Assembly: GCA_014802105.1 (NCBI GenBank)
Contig: JAAVCX010000030.1
Location: 1 to 64,000 of the forward strand
Origin: Bacteroides sp.
GTDB taxonomy: Bacteria > Bacteroidota > Bacteroidia > Bacteroidales > Muribaculaceae
Direction: 5' to 3'
DNA: 64,000 nucleotides
The notes under the pieces were generated by a model. The model worked only from the letters and a program-made list of their open reading frames with translations, was not told the DNA's origin and made no database searches. This document shows, in pieces, positions 19,801 through 26,455 of the stretch. Position numbers and translations under genes: made by a program. Position 1 is the first letter of the stretch, and each line of letters starts with the position of its first letter.

Positions 19801-19870
19801 CCACCATCATCACCGACAACGCCTTGAACAACCGTCTTGCAACGGCTGTAAGAGTCTGTTCAGATTTCAT
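16811..19870 (-). CDS. SusC/RagA family TonB-linked outer membrane protein
   Basis: A 1019-residue TonB-dependent transporter. After the signal peptide (to about 32) comes a carboxypeptidase-regulatory-like domain (about 35-115, GTVKGIVLDSTE and FSYIGYATQVL). The plug domain follows (about 120-265, QPLIVIDGVES and VDILKDASATALYGENAANG). The beta-barrel ends in the aromatic signature VNLSLSVTF. It energises uptake of a large ligand with SusD as its lid. It is the first gene of the five-gene operon. There is no N-terminal signalling domain and no sigma/anti-sigma or hybrid two-component gene nearby, so control must be elsewhere. Confidence 0.95.
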   Translation of the reverse strand: MKSEQTLTAVARRLFKALSVMMVAVMALAASAQTPGGTVKGIVLDSTERLPMPGVAVSAMQGEKMVAGTATNIDGEFSLTVPSGAQLRFSYIGYATQVLAPQFGKDMEIVLEENAQKLDDVVVNGYFTRNRNTYTGAARTLSGDEILNVSATNIMQALSTLDAGLNIQQNNSAGSNPNNIPDLVIRSTTSLSSGQETGLNQPLIVIDGVESNLQALYDMNIQDIDRVDILKDASATALYGENAANGVIIIQRKRVSQAPVRVRYTFTPQMSFADLSSYDMCNAAQKLEFERIAGLYSQGKYPDSSLSQSEIDNIYYQKLALVNSGRDVDWISKPVRNSFSHTHSLSVSGRGSCLDYNFTADYAGINGVMKDDARNRYGFNIYMSYRHKEKLIVTLRADHTSLSTEASPYGNFDDYVKMNPYDSPYDSQGNYTKLLSYNIGNPLYDATLSSFDKTEARTQNVSLDVRYNFKPNLYVTAQGAYSTSRGTSDRFYSPESTQFAFETNLGQKGYYLKGNSTSDNWTGKIVGNWIQPFDKEGTMLTLNLGWEIKKQKSTGSQLAASGFLSDELNDIAYATNYYNSILPYGSEDLATSVGGFAAANFIIKNRYVIDGSYRLSGSSKFGSNNRTAPFWSAGLGYNLHNENFVKDLGFVDILRLRGSYGYTGSVKFNSYQAITTYQYSTDYLHFAGVGAIPITMANPDLTWQTTKKLNIGLTSSLFTDRLNINADYYRENTTDMLCDVSLPPSSGAASVKSNLGSQRSWGIEFSVWGKVLQTRDWTWNLSVNGLHSKSKILAISDALKRFNEENATINTSTSPRIQYHENESPTAIYAVRSAGIDPATGKEIFIRPDGTYTYDYNALDQVACGDTNPKLQGTFSSFLQWKDLSLNVNFSYRFGGDMYNSTRMAKVENVDPKRNVDIRAFNDRWKKPGDVAKYLAIQTDGGRSYTYTDRFVEKDNELWLSSVTLQYNVPQSWVTRYGLQRLYVSAGADDLFRITSAKYERGTSYPFSRNVNLSLSVTF

Positions 19871-19967
19871 TTCACTGTGATTGGTTAAATAAGTTGTTTA
19901 ATTACATTCCTGCACTGTTGTTACTAAAAAGGAGCCAAAACTCACATTTTGGCACTCTTTCACTATT

Positions 19968-19975
19968 CAAAATTA
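19968..19975 (-). promoter_or_regulatory. Possible -7 element for the SusC operon
   Basis: TAATTTTG on the minus strand matches TAnnTTTG exactly, about 98 bp upstream of the susC ATG. The -33 position lacks TTTG, so the promoter may need an activator or be a chance match. Confidence 0.4.
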
Positions 19976-20121
19976 CAAAAAGTTAGCGACATACACAATA
20001 TCCCGCCACAATATATAGTATATATAAACACCGACACATCTGACAGTCAAAGACTTAACTTTTAGTTAAAATTTAAGAAATCGTCACGGGGCGTCCGGCG
20101 AGCCCGCGAGAGGGAAGATTT

Positions 20122-20153
20122 TTTGGGCTTATGGGAGGTTTTTGCTATCTTTG
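20122..20153 (+). promoter_or_regulatory. Bacteroidetes-type promoter
   Basis: TTTG (20122..20125) and TATCTTTG (20146..20153) are separated by 20 bp, a textbook -33/-7 pair. It drives the LTA-synthase-like gene. Transcription would start near 20160. Confidence 0.7.
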
Positions 20154-20172
20154 CCAGTGACAATCAGACACC

Positions 20173-22044
20173 ATGGCCACAGAGCCGCGGAGACATTCAT
20201 CACATCAAGGCTCACAGGCCATGACCCAATCCTACTACTCGATCAACAACCCCCATAGCAAAGGCTCCTACCGGCAGAGTCCGCGCGGATTGGCACGCTA
20301 TTTCACGCCCTACTTCGGGGCGTGGTGGATAGCGTCGTTTCTCGTCTACGGGTGGTTTGTGATCGACTGGTGTCTGACTACCGACTTCTCAGCCATGATC
20401 CATGGCAAGACCACCTATATCAGCATGCTGATCATACCCACCGTGGTCAGCGCGGGAGCCGTCGTGAGCCGCCGATGGTGGATAGAGTGGCTGATACTGC
20501 TGGTGTTTATCCTCTTTCTGCTCGCCAACCTGATGTATTGCCGCACATTCATGAGACAGATACCCCCGGAGTGCTACCTGATGGCCGGCAACCTGCGGGG
20601 CTTTGAGGCGAGCGTCACGGCCTCGCTCAGATGGAGCGACCTGATCTTCGCGGCAGTGTGGATAGCCGCCGGTATAGCCGGGGCAGCCCTGGGGGGCAAA
20701 CGCGCACGCCGGCAGCCGCCTGGAGTCTATCTCGCGCTCTTAGGCCTGGGGGCAGCCTGGTGGATAATGGTGTTGTGCAAACGCCCGATGAGCGGACGCG
20801 TGGCCGACGCCCTCGAAAGCACCACCCGCTTCAGCACATTCACTCCGCTCTACTCCCCCTTTGCGATACTGATCTACGAAGCAACCCAGAGCGACAACCT
20901 ATCGGCCGAGACCGAGGCCGAAGTGGCACGATGGATGCAACTGCACGAGGCCCACACGTCGCGCTATGCAGCCGAGCTGATGGCCGACTCCACACGCGTC
21001 TATCCCTCGAGGACACTGCTGGTTATCGTGGAGTCGTTAGAGTCATGGCCCATAGGGCTGAGACTCGGCGAGGCCGAAGTGACACCACGGCTAAACCGTC
21101 TCATCGCCGACAGCGCCGTCTACTACAACCCCAACGTTGTGACACAGACCCGCTCAGGCCGCTCGATCGATGCCCAATTGCTCTATCTCGCCGGGATGCA
21201 CCCCCCGACGACAGGCATCTTCAGCTACACCCGCCTCCACCGCCCCTATCAGACCCTCGCCACCGAGAGCCGCCGTCACGGCATAAAATCCTATCTCTAC
21301 TCGTCGGACATGCCCGAGACCTGGAACGGGAAAAATATAGACACCGCCTTTGGTATAGACTCAATCTATATGAACGACCGGCTCGGCCTGAGAGCCGACC
21401 ACTCGGCAGGCTCCTCGATCAGCCTCCCATACGATGAAGACCTGATGGCGAGCATGCTCGGACTGACAGCCGGCAACCCAGACTGGACAGGCGAGGGCCG
21501 AGCCTTGGGCGTAATGGTGACACTATCGAGCCACGCGCCTTTCAACGCCTATAAGCCCGAGTTCAGATTTCCCGTCAGACCAGAGGGGTGTGACGACAAC
21601 CTGCATGAATATCTCAGCTCCATACACTATGTCGACCACTGCCTCGGCCGGCTCGTCGACTCCTTGAGATCGAGACCGGGCGGAGAAAGAACCATGATAG
21701 CCATCACGGGCGATCACGAAGCCTTCGGAGCACGCCGGCGCGAGATACCACGGAGCCAGACCTACGTCGACCGTGGCGAACACACTCCGCTGATCATCAT
21801 CAACTCCCCTTACGCTGGCCGGGACTCTACCGAGATAGGCCAGGTGGACGTCCACGCGGCCCTGCTCGATGCCTCGGGTCTCTATGGCGAGGCGCAATGG
21901 AGAGGCATGGGCCTCTCGCCATGGGACCGACACCGCCGGGAACTTGACCCGGGCCATCCCGACAAGGCCCGGAGAGTCAGCGACGCCCTGCTCAGCCACC
22001 CCTCACTGTGGGAAAAACATATCCCGAAACAAGTATCTCTTTAG
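20173..22044 (+). CDS. LTA-synthase-like sulfatase-superfamily membrane enzyme
   Basis: A 623-residue protein with about five N-terminal membrane segments (about 50-205). A periplasmic alkaline-phosphatase/sulfatase-fold domain follows (about 275-610). Visible motifs are LLVIVESLESWP (Glu287, metal), the nucleophile region TRSGRSIDAQ (Ser331 where LtaS has Thr), FSYTRLHRPYQT, and ITGDHEAFG (metal Asp/His). Relatives transfer glycerol phosphate or phosphoethanolamine from phospholipid to an acceptor. Gram-negatives lack LTA, so periplasmic glycan or lipid A decoration is more plausible (inference). The ATG at 20221 (MTQSYYSINN) is an alternative start, since residues 1-16 are short and polar. 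A division gene follows 4 bp later. Confidence 0.85.
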   Translation: MATEPRRHSSHQGSQAMTQSYYSINNPHSKGSYRQSPRGLARYFTPYFGAWWIASFLVYGWFVIDWCLTTDFSAMIHGKTTYISMLIIPTVVSAGAVVSRRWWIEWLILLVFILFLLANLMYCRTFMRQIPPECYLMAGNLRGFEASVTASLRWSDLIFAAVWIAAGIAGAALGGKRARRQPPGVYLALLGLGAAWWIMVLCKRPMSGRVADALESTTRFSTFTPLYSPFAILIYEATQSDNLSAETEAEVARWMQLHEAHTSRYAAELMADSTRVYPSRTLLVIVESLESWPIGLRLGEAEVTPRLNRLIADSAVYYNPNVVTQTRSGRSIDAQLLYLAGMHPPTTGIFSYTRLHRPYQTLATESRRHGIKSYLYSSDMPETWNGKNIDTAFGIDSIYMNDRLGLRADHSAGSSISLPYDEDLMASMLGLTAGNPDWTGEGRALGVMVTLSSHAPFNAYKPEFRFPVRPEGCDDNLHEYLSSIHYVDHCLGRLVDSLRSRPGGERTMIAITGDHEAFGARRREIPRSQTYVDRGEHTPLIIINSPYAGRDSTEIGQVDVHAALLDASGLYGEAQWRGMGLSPWDRHRRELDPGHPDKARRVSDALLSHPSLWEKHIPKQVSL

Positions 22045-22048
22045 CAGC

Positions 22049-22342
22049 ATGAAAGAATTTTTAGTCTGGTGTCGACGATACCTGTCGCTGACACTTCTGA
22101 TAGCACTGATCGTGCTGTCGATAGTGTTGTTTTTCAATGAAAACTCGCTCGTGAGCACCATCGACCAGGAGAAACGCATCGATGAACTCAAATCGAGAAT
22201 CGAGGAGGTCACCGACACTCTCGAACACTACCGTAACCTCAACCGCTCGCTCAGCAACGACCGCGAGACCATGGAGCGCATCGTGCGCGAGCAACACCAC
22301 ATGCAACACCCCGACGAAGACGTATATCTATTTGAAGAATAA
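22049..22342 (+). CDS. FtsB/DivIC-like septum formation protein
   Basis: A 97-residue bitopic protein. It has a short basic N terminus (MKEFLVWCRRYL), one membrane helix (about 11-29, LTLLIALIVLSIVLFF), and then a coiled coil (about 40-85, DELKSRIEEVTDTLEHYRN and RETMERIVREQHH) ending in an acidic tail (DEDVYLFEE). Size, topology and the tail fit the FtsB/DivIC family, which links FtsL and FtsQ in the divisome. The ATG at 22049 puts the membrane helix at the N terminus; longer in-frame starts run back into the preceding gene. Confidence 0.85.
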   Translation: MKEFLVWCRRYLSLTLLIALIVLSIVLFFNENSLVSTIDQEKRIDELKSRIEEVTDTLEHYRNLNRSLSNDRETMERIVREQHHMQHPDEDVYLFEE

Positions 22343-22349
22343 TTCCCCT

Positions 22350-22706
22350 ATGAACAACCGCACAGCTTCAGTCCTTGCCATCGCAGGGCTACTGATCATA
22401 CTCGCAGCCGCCGCTCTCCCATTCTTTCACCTGCCACGCACGGCGGCGGCCATCACCTATTCGGCCGGAGCCGCCCTTCTGTTGGCCGGCCGACTCCTCA
22501 CCAAAGCTCCCGAGGGCGCAAGCCTGCGCCTGAAACGCCTGCTGAGGATGGAGGTATGGGCCGCGCTGGTCTTCGTAGCCGGCGCAGTGTTCCTGTGGAT
22601 GCCCATCAAGCCCGGCGAGGGAGCCGGCAACGACTGGCTCGCCTTCACCTTGGCCGGAGGCATATTAACAGCCTACTCCTCGCTCATGATCCCGCGCACC
22701 AAGTGA
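22350..22706 (+). CDS. Small four-helix membrane protein
   Basis: A 118-residue hydrophobic protein beginning MNNRTASVLAIAGLLII. It has about four predicted membrane segments (about 5-25, 29-50, 66-86, 92-112) joined by short basic loops (TKAPEGASLRLKRLLRM). No enzyme motif is visible. It starts 7 bp after the FtsB-like gene, so it is probably co-transcribed. I recognise no named family; it resembles conserved hypothetical membrane proteins found beside divIC in Bacteroidales. Confidence 0.72.
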   Translation: MNNRTASVLAIAGLLIILAAAALPFFHLPRTAAAITYSAGAALLLAGRLLTKAPEGASLRLKRLLRMEVWAALVFVAGAVFLWMPIKPGEGAGNDWLAFTLAGGILTAYSSLMIPRTK

Positions 22707-22757
22707 GCGGCCCCATAAACCGAGAAGCAGGCCTTATCAACGAGTAGGGTATTCCGA

Positions 22758-23519
22758 TTATTTCTCGTTTACTATCGCTCCCGAGGAACTTTTCACCGAC
22801 AGGGAGCCTTTCTTTATATTCACAATTGAGCCCGAGGAGGCATGCACGCTGCCCTCATGAGCATTAAGCCCGGTAAATTTGGCTATAGCCCCCGAAGAGA
22901 TGTGGGCCGTGAGGGTAGCCACGTCGCCATTGAGAGTAACTATCGCACCCGATGAAGCATTGACATGCGCCGTCTTGGCTTTGAGCGAGGATATGTCCAT
23001 GATGCATCCCGATGAGGGTTGAAGATCGAGTGTGCCGCACTTGAGAGAATGCTCAGCCTTGAAAATTGCACCCGAGCTACCTCTCACAGTGAAATCATCG
23101 GAGATCGACATGGCTGTGGCCAGGGTGAAGCAGGAGCCCGAGCTTATCCCGGCTTCCCGGAAAGCCGGCGCGGTCACGTAGACGGCAAGAGATTTGATAT
23201 TCATGTTGCGCGGAAGGAGTTCGCGCTCGATATACACCTTGAGAGTACCGTTCTCTACGGTCACCACGGTGTGATCCACGAGCTGCTCAGAGCCGACTAT
23301 ACGCACCGAGTTGGAATTCCCCACCGTGTAGAATACCGTCACACCGCTTTTTGCTTCCACTGACGTGAATGATTTATTGATTTTGAGATGTCGCTCCGTC
23401 AGATCTCGCGAAGCGGCTTCATCACCTGGATATTTTTCGGATGCTTCGACGGTGGTGCATTGCACATTGAGGCTGACTGTCGCGGCCATCAGCAGAGCCA
23501 GAAGAATAAATCTTTTCAT
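22758..23519 (-). CDS. GIN-domain (DUF2807) exported protein
   Basis: A 253-residue exported protein (signal peptide MKRFILLALLMAATVSLNV). The body is made of short beta-repeats rich in Ser-Ser-Gly-Ala/Ser steps (VHASSGSIVNIKKGSL, AHISSGAIAKF), typical of the head GIN/DUF2807 right-handed beta-helix. The N-terminal part has FTSVEAKSGVTVFYTVG. The role of the family is unknown; adhesion has been proposed. The start is set at 23519: a more upstream in-frame ATG (23606) lies before the likely -7 element and would bury the signal peptide. Confidence 0.85.
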   Translation of the reverse strand: MKRFILLALLMAATVSLNVQCTTVEASEKYPGDEAASRDLTERHLKINKSFTSVEAKSGVTVFYTVGNSNSVRIVGSEQLVDHTVVTVENGTLKVYIERELLPRNMNIKSLAVYVTAPAFREAGISSGSCFTLATAMSISDDFTVRGSSGAIFKAEHSLKCGTLDLQPSSGCIMDISSLKAKTAHVNASSGAIVTLNGDVATLTAHISSGAIAKFTGLNAHEGSVHASSGSIVNIKKGSLSVKSSSGAIVNEK

Positions 23520-23558
23520 AGGATGATTATATGGAAGAATGAGTGATTTCCGATGATG

Positions 23559-23566
23559 CAAAGTTA
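23559..23566 (-). promoter_or_regulatory. -7 element of the GIN-domain gene
   Basis: TAACTTTG on the minus strand fits TAnnTTTG, about 40 bp ahead of the ATG at 23519. The -33 region is not clear. It supports the shorter start. Confidence 0.5.
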
Positions 23567-23755
23567 CAGTCTTTCCAGCTATCGGCAGCGAAAAATGCTC
23601 TTTCAAATTCTCTCACCCACCATTCATAACACTCTGACAATCCATCAATTACAACATTCAAGATTTTCCCAAATCTCTCCTGAATGAAAACCCACTGACA
23701 ATCAACCACTTACGCCACACTCGCAAGAAATCGCAATACACCGCTGATTATCAAG

Positions 23756-25177
23756 CTATTGCTCGAGCAACTGAATGAATTCCCTCGCATCGGCCACTTC
23801 AGATGACGAGATGCGCTTTTTCAGGCGATACTTACGGTTGTAGAGCGCAGAGGGTGTGAGGCCGGTGAGCAGACTCATCACACGGGGCGTCAGACCTCCG
23901 GCAGCATAGAGGATGATGGTCATGTCAGCCTCGCTCAAATCGGGCAACTGGGTGCGCAGTCGCTCTATCACATTGTCGCGATAGGTGTTGACGGTCTGTT
24001 CGAGACTACGGAGAAACTTAGGTTCACGGCAGCCGTCAACGATGCCGCTGAGAGAATCAGCGATACGCTTCTCGGAGTTTTTCGACAGCGAGGCATCGAG
24101 CAGCAGATTGGCAGCCATCTCTATAGCATCATAGTGGTCGCGGAACAGGCGGTCGACCCTCGACGACATCTCGGCAAGCGAAGTCTCTTGAGCGCGGTTT
24201 TCCTCATGTCGTCGGCGCAACTCATCGTTGAGCATCAGCAATTCACGCTCAGTCTCGGCACGGCGGCGAGTGGCCCGCAACCTCATCACCAGTATCACCA
24301 CCCCAAGCAGCGACGCAAGCACCACTGCCGCACCCATGGCGAGAAGCAGGCGCAGCTCCGAACTACGCACCTTCATCTCCTCCTCACGTCGACGAGTATG
24401 TTCGAGATTGTAGAGGTCTTCGTAGACTTTCGACTCGGACAGCGAGGTTATCAGCGAATCCTGAAGAGCCGTGAGCCGTTCCTCCATGACCTCGGCACGC
24501 GGGCGGTCGCCACAGGCGGCATAGATGTCGGCGAGCAGACGCAACTCCTCACGCGAGTAGTGCCGGGGGGCATCATAGTAAGCGAGCATCTCAAGCTCGG
24601 GACTATCATCAGTGAGCCTCCCGGTGCGCGCGAGTGCGTAGGCTCGGTAGAGCAATTCAGTGTCAGTGAGTTGGTCGAAGCCTATACTGTCTGACAGCGC
24701 CAACACACCGACCCATTCGCCGAGTCCCGTCAGAGCCGGAAGCTGCCGCCGGAGCAGAGAGGTGGGAGCCGAGGGGAGAGAGGTGATATACTCTACACAT
24801 TCACGATATCTCTTAGCGTCAGTGAGTGCATCGGCATAGATACCTTGCGCCTCCTCGTCATCGGGAGTGCAACCGAGTGCCATTTCGGCAAACGATAGTG
24901 CTGAGATTGTGTTATGGGCCGCAGAGTGGCAGAGGGATATCATCTTATAGGCCGCACCCTTCACATCGTCATCGGCCTCGGGTGCCGAGGCGGCCTCATC
25001 GGCGGCATACATAGCCTCGGGCACACGCTGCTCGCTCAGATAGGCCTCGGCCTCCTCGCAACGCTCGCGCGCCTGAGTCAGCGACTGCACCGGTTCATCG
25101 CCCCGGCCGTCACAGCCGGTCGACATTACGAGTGCCGCCGCGACACATATCGCACTAAGAGGGTGTCTGCATCTCAT
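23756..25177 (-). CDS. TPR - membrane helix - HTH regulator
   Basis: A 473-residue protein. An N-terminal signal with lipobox-like VMSTGC (Cys21) precedes about six TPR-like helical hairpins (about 30-255, ALSFAEMALGCTPDDEEAQG). Then come a membrane helix (about 285-305, LLLAMGAAVVLASLLGVVILV), a charged coiled coil (RAETERELLMLNDELRRRH), and a C-terminal HTH of LuxR/AraC-like look (DLSEADMTIILYAAGGL, LTPSALYNRKYRLKKRI). The layout suggests a periplasmic sensor joined directly to a cytoplasmic DNA-binding domain, a one-component membrane regulator known in Bacteroidetes. The ATG at 25177 is preferred; the longer frame (to 25228) would put charged residues before the signal. Targets are unknown. 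Confidence 0.75.
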   Translation of the reverse strand: MRCRHPLSAICVAAALVMSTGCDGRGDEPVQSLTQARERCEEAEAYLSEQRVPEAMYAADEAASAPEADDDVKGAAYKMISLCHSAAHNTISALSFAEMALGCTPDDEEAQGIYADALTDAKRYRECVEYITSLPSAPTSLLRRQLPALTGLGEWVGVLALSDSIGFDQLTDTELLYRAYALARTGRLTDDSPELEMLAYYDAPRHYSREELRLLADIYAACGDRPRAEVMEERLTALQDSLITSLSESKVYEDLYNLEHTRRREEEMKVRSSELRLLLAMGAAVVLASLLGVVILVMRLRATRRRAETERELLMLNDELRRRHEENRAQETSLAEMSSRVDRLFRDHYDAIEMAANLLLDASLSKNSEKRIADSLSGIVDGCREPKFLRSLEQTVNTYRDNVIERLRTQLPDLSEADMTIILYAAGGLTPRVMSLLTGLTPSALYNRKYRLKKRISSSEVADAREFIQLLEQ

Positions 25178-25265
25178 GACATCGGCGAAGATACGCCGTT
25201 TCCACGGAATTACCAAAAAATTAAACACTCCGAGTCGGCCGCTCTCGTACGTGCGTGAATATTAG

Positions 25266-25298
25266 TGTTGGGGGAGTGGAAAATTTTTCCTACCTTTG
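25266..25298 (+). promoter_or_regulatory. Promoter for the trpS operon
   Basis: TACCTTTG (25291..25298) matches the -7 consensus. TGTTG at 25266..25270 lies 20 bp upstream, a one-mismatch -33. The leader to the trpS ATG would be about 87 nt. Confidence 0.6.
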
Positions 25299-25390
25299 CA
25301 GGAAATTATATCCTGACGCGGCCGATCCTCAGATCAGTCGCCGTCAACCATCATCACACTCACCGTAACTTAGTTCCACATCACATAGCG

Positions 25391-26452
25391 ATGAAAGAAA
25401 AAGAGATAGTGCTCTCAGGCATCCGCGCCACCGGCAACCTTCACCTCGGTAACTACTATGGAGCCCTGAGCAAATTTGTGGCCATGCAGGACGACTATGA
25501 CTGCAATTATTTCATAGCCGACCTCCACGCCCTCACCACCAACCCCGACCCCAAGGCCCTCCATGAGAATGTGCGCAATATCCTTGCCGAATACCTGGCG
25601 GCCGGAGTAGACCCCGACAAATCGACCATCTTCGTGCAGAGCGATGTGCCCGAAATCTCTGAAATGTACCTCCTGCTCAACATGCACGTCGGCATAGGCG
25701 AACTGATGCGTACCGCCTCGTTCAAGGACAAGGCACGCAAACAGCTCGGTATCACCGACGACACCCAGGACATCGAGAAACAGATCATTGGCGCCGAGAC
25801 CAACAAGCGCGTCAATGCCGGCCTGCTCACCTACCCCACCCTCATGGCCGTAGACATCCTGATACAGAAAGCCCACAAGGTACCCGTAGGCAAAGATCAG
25901 GAACAGCACCTGGAGCTCACCCGCCGCTTTGCCCGCCGCTTCAACTCTTTCTATGGCGTAGACCTCTTCCCCGAACCTCAGAACTTCAACTTCGGCGAGC
26001 ACTCGGTCAAGGTGCCCGGCCTCGACGGCTCAGGCAAAATGGGCAAGAGCGAGGGCAACTGCATCTATCTCGTCGACGAGGAGAAAGTGTTGCGCAAGAA
26101 AGTGATGCGCGCCAAGACCGATGAAGGCCCCAAGGAGCCCAACCAGCCTGTCAGCGAGCCTGTCGAAAACCTTTTCACCCTGCTCGAGCTCACCTCGGGC
26201 CCCGAGATAGTGAAGCAATATCGCGATGCCTACGCCGACTGCTCGATACGCTACGGCGACCTCAAGAAACAGTTGGCCGACGATATCCTCAAAGTGACCA
26301 CACCCATACGCGAGCGTTACGAAGACATACGCGCCGACGAGGCCTACATAGCCCGCGTTGTAAGACAGGGTGCCGAGAAGGCTCGCGAGCGTGCCGCCAA
26401 GACTCTGGCCGAAGTGCGCCAGGCCATGGGCATCATCAAATTCAAAGGCTGA
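25391..26452 (+). CDS. trpS: Tryptophan--tRNA ligase
   Basis: A 353-residue class I aminoacyl-tRNA synthetase. The HIGH-type motif is HLGNYYG (His18), and the KMSKS-type loop is KMGKS in GSGKMGKSEGNCIYL. The substrate pocket has FIADLHALTT, and GKDQEQHLELTRRFA follows. It charges tRNA-Trp in the cytoplasm. The ATG at 25391 gives the usual short N terminus (MKEKEIVLSGIRATGN). An upstream in-frame start at 25265 precedes the promoter and is rejected. It lies 3 bp ahead of the DUF2723 gene. Confidence 0.97.
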   Translation: MKEKEIVLSGIRATGNLHLGNYYGALSKFVAMQDDYDCNYFIADLHALTTNPDPKALHENVRNILAEYLAAGVDPDKSTIFVQSDVPEISEMYLLLNMHVGIGELMRTASFKDKARKQLGITDDTQDIEKQIIGAETNKRVNAGLLTYPTLMAVDILIQKAHKVPVGKDQEQHLELTRRFARRFNSFYGVDLFPEPQNFNFGEHSVKVPGLDGSGKMGKSEGNCIYLVDEEKVLRKKVMRAKTDEGPKEPNQPVSEPVENLFTLLELTSGPEIVKQYRDAYADCSIRYGDLKKQLADDILKVTTPIRERYEDIRADEAYIARVVRQGAEKARERAAKTLAEVRQAMGIIKFKG

Positions 26453-26455
26453 TAA

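Larger units (their letters stand above)
19871..20172. other. Divergent intergenic region between susC and the LTA-synthase-like gene
   Basis: An AT-rich spacer of about 300 bp. It holds a TAATTTTG (-7-like, minus strand, 19968..19975) directed at susC with no clear -33 partner, and a full promoter directed right at 20122..20153. The susC leader would be about 90 nt. No small gene was seen. Confidence 0.5.

Noticed and set aside
25265-25390. N-terminal extension of trpS
   Set aside because: It begins upstream of the TACCTTTG -7 element, so it would not be transcribed; the HIGH motif is correctly placed from 25391.
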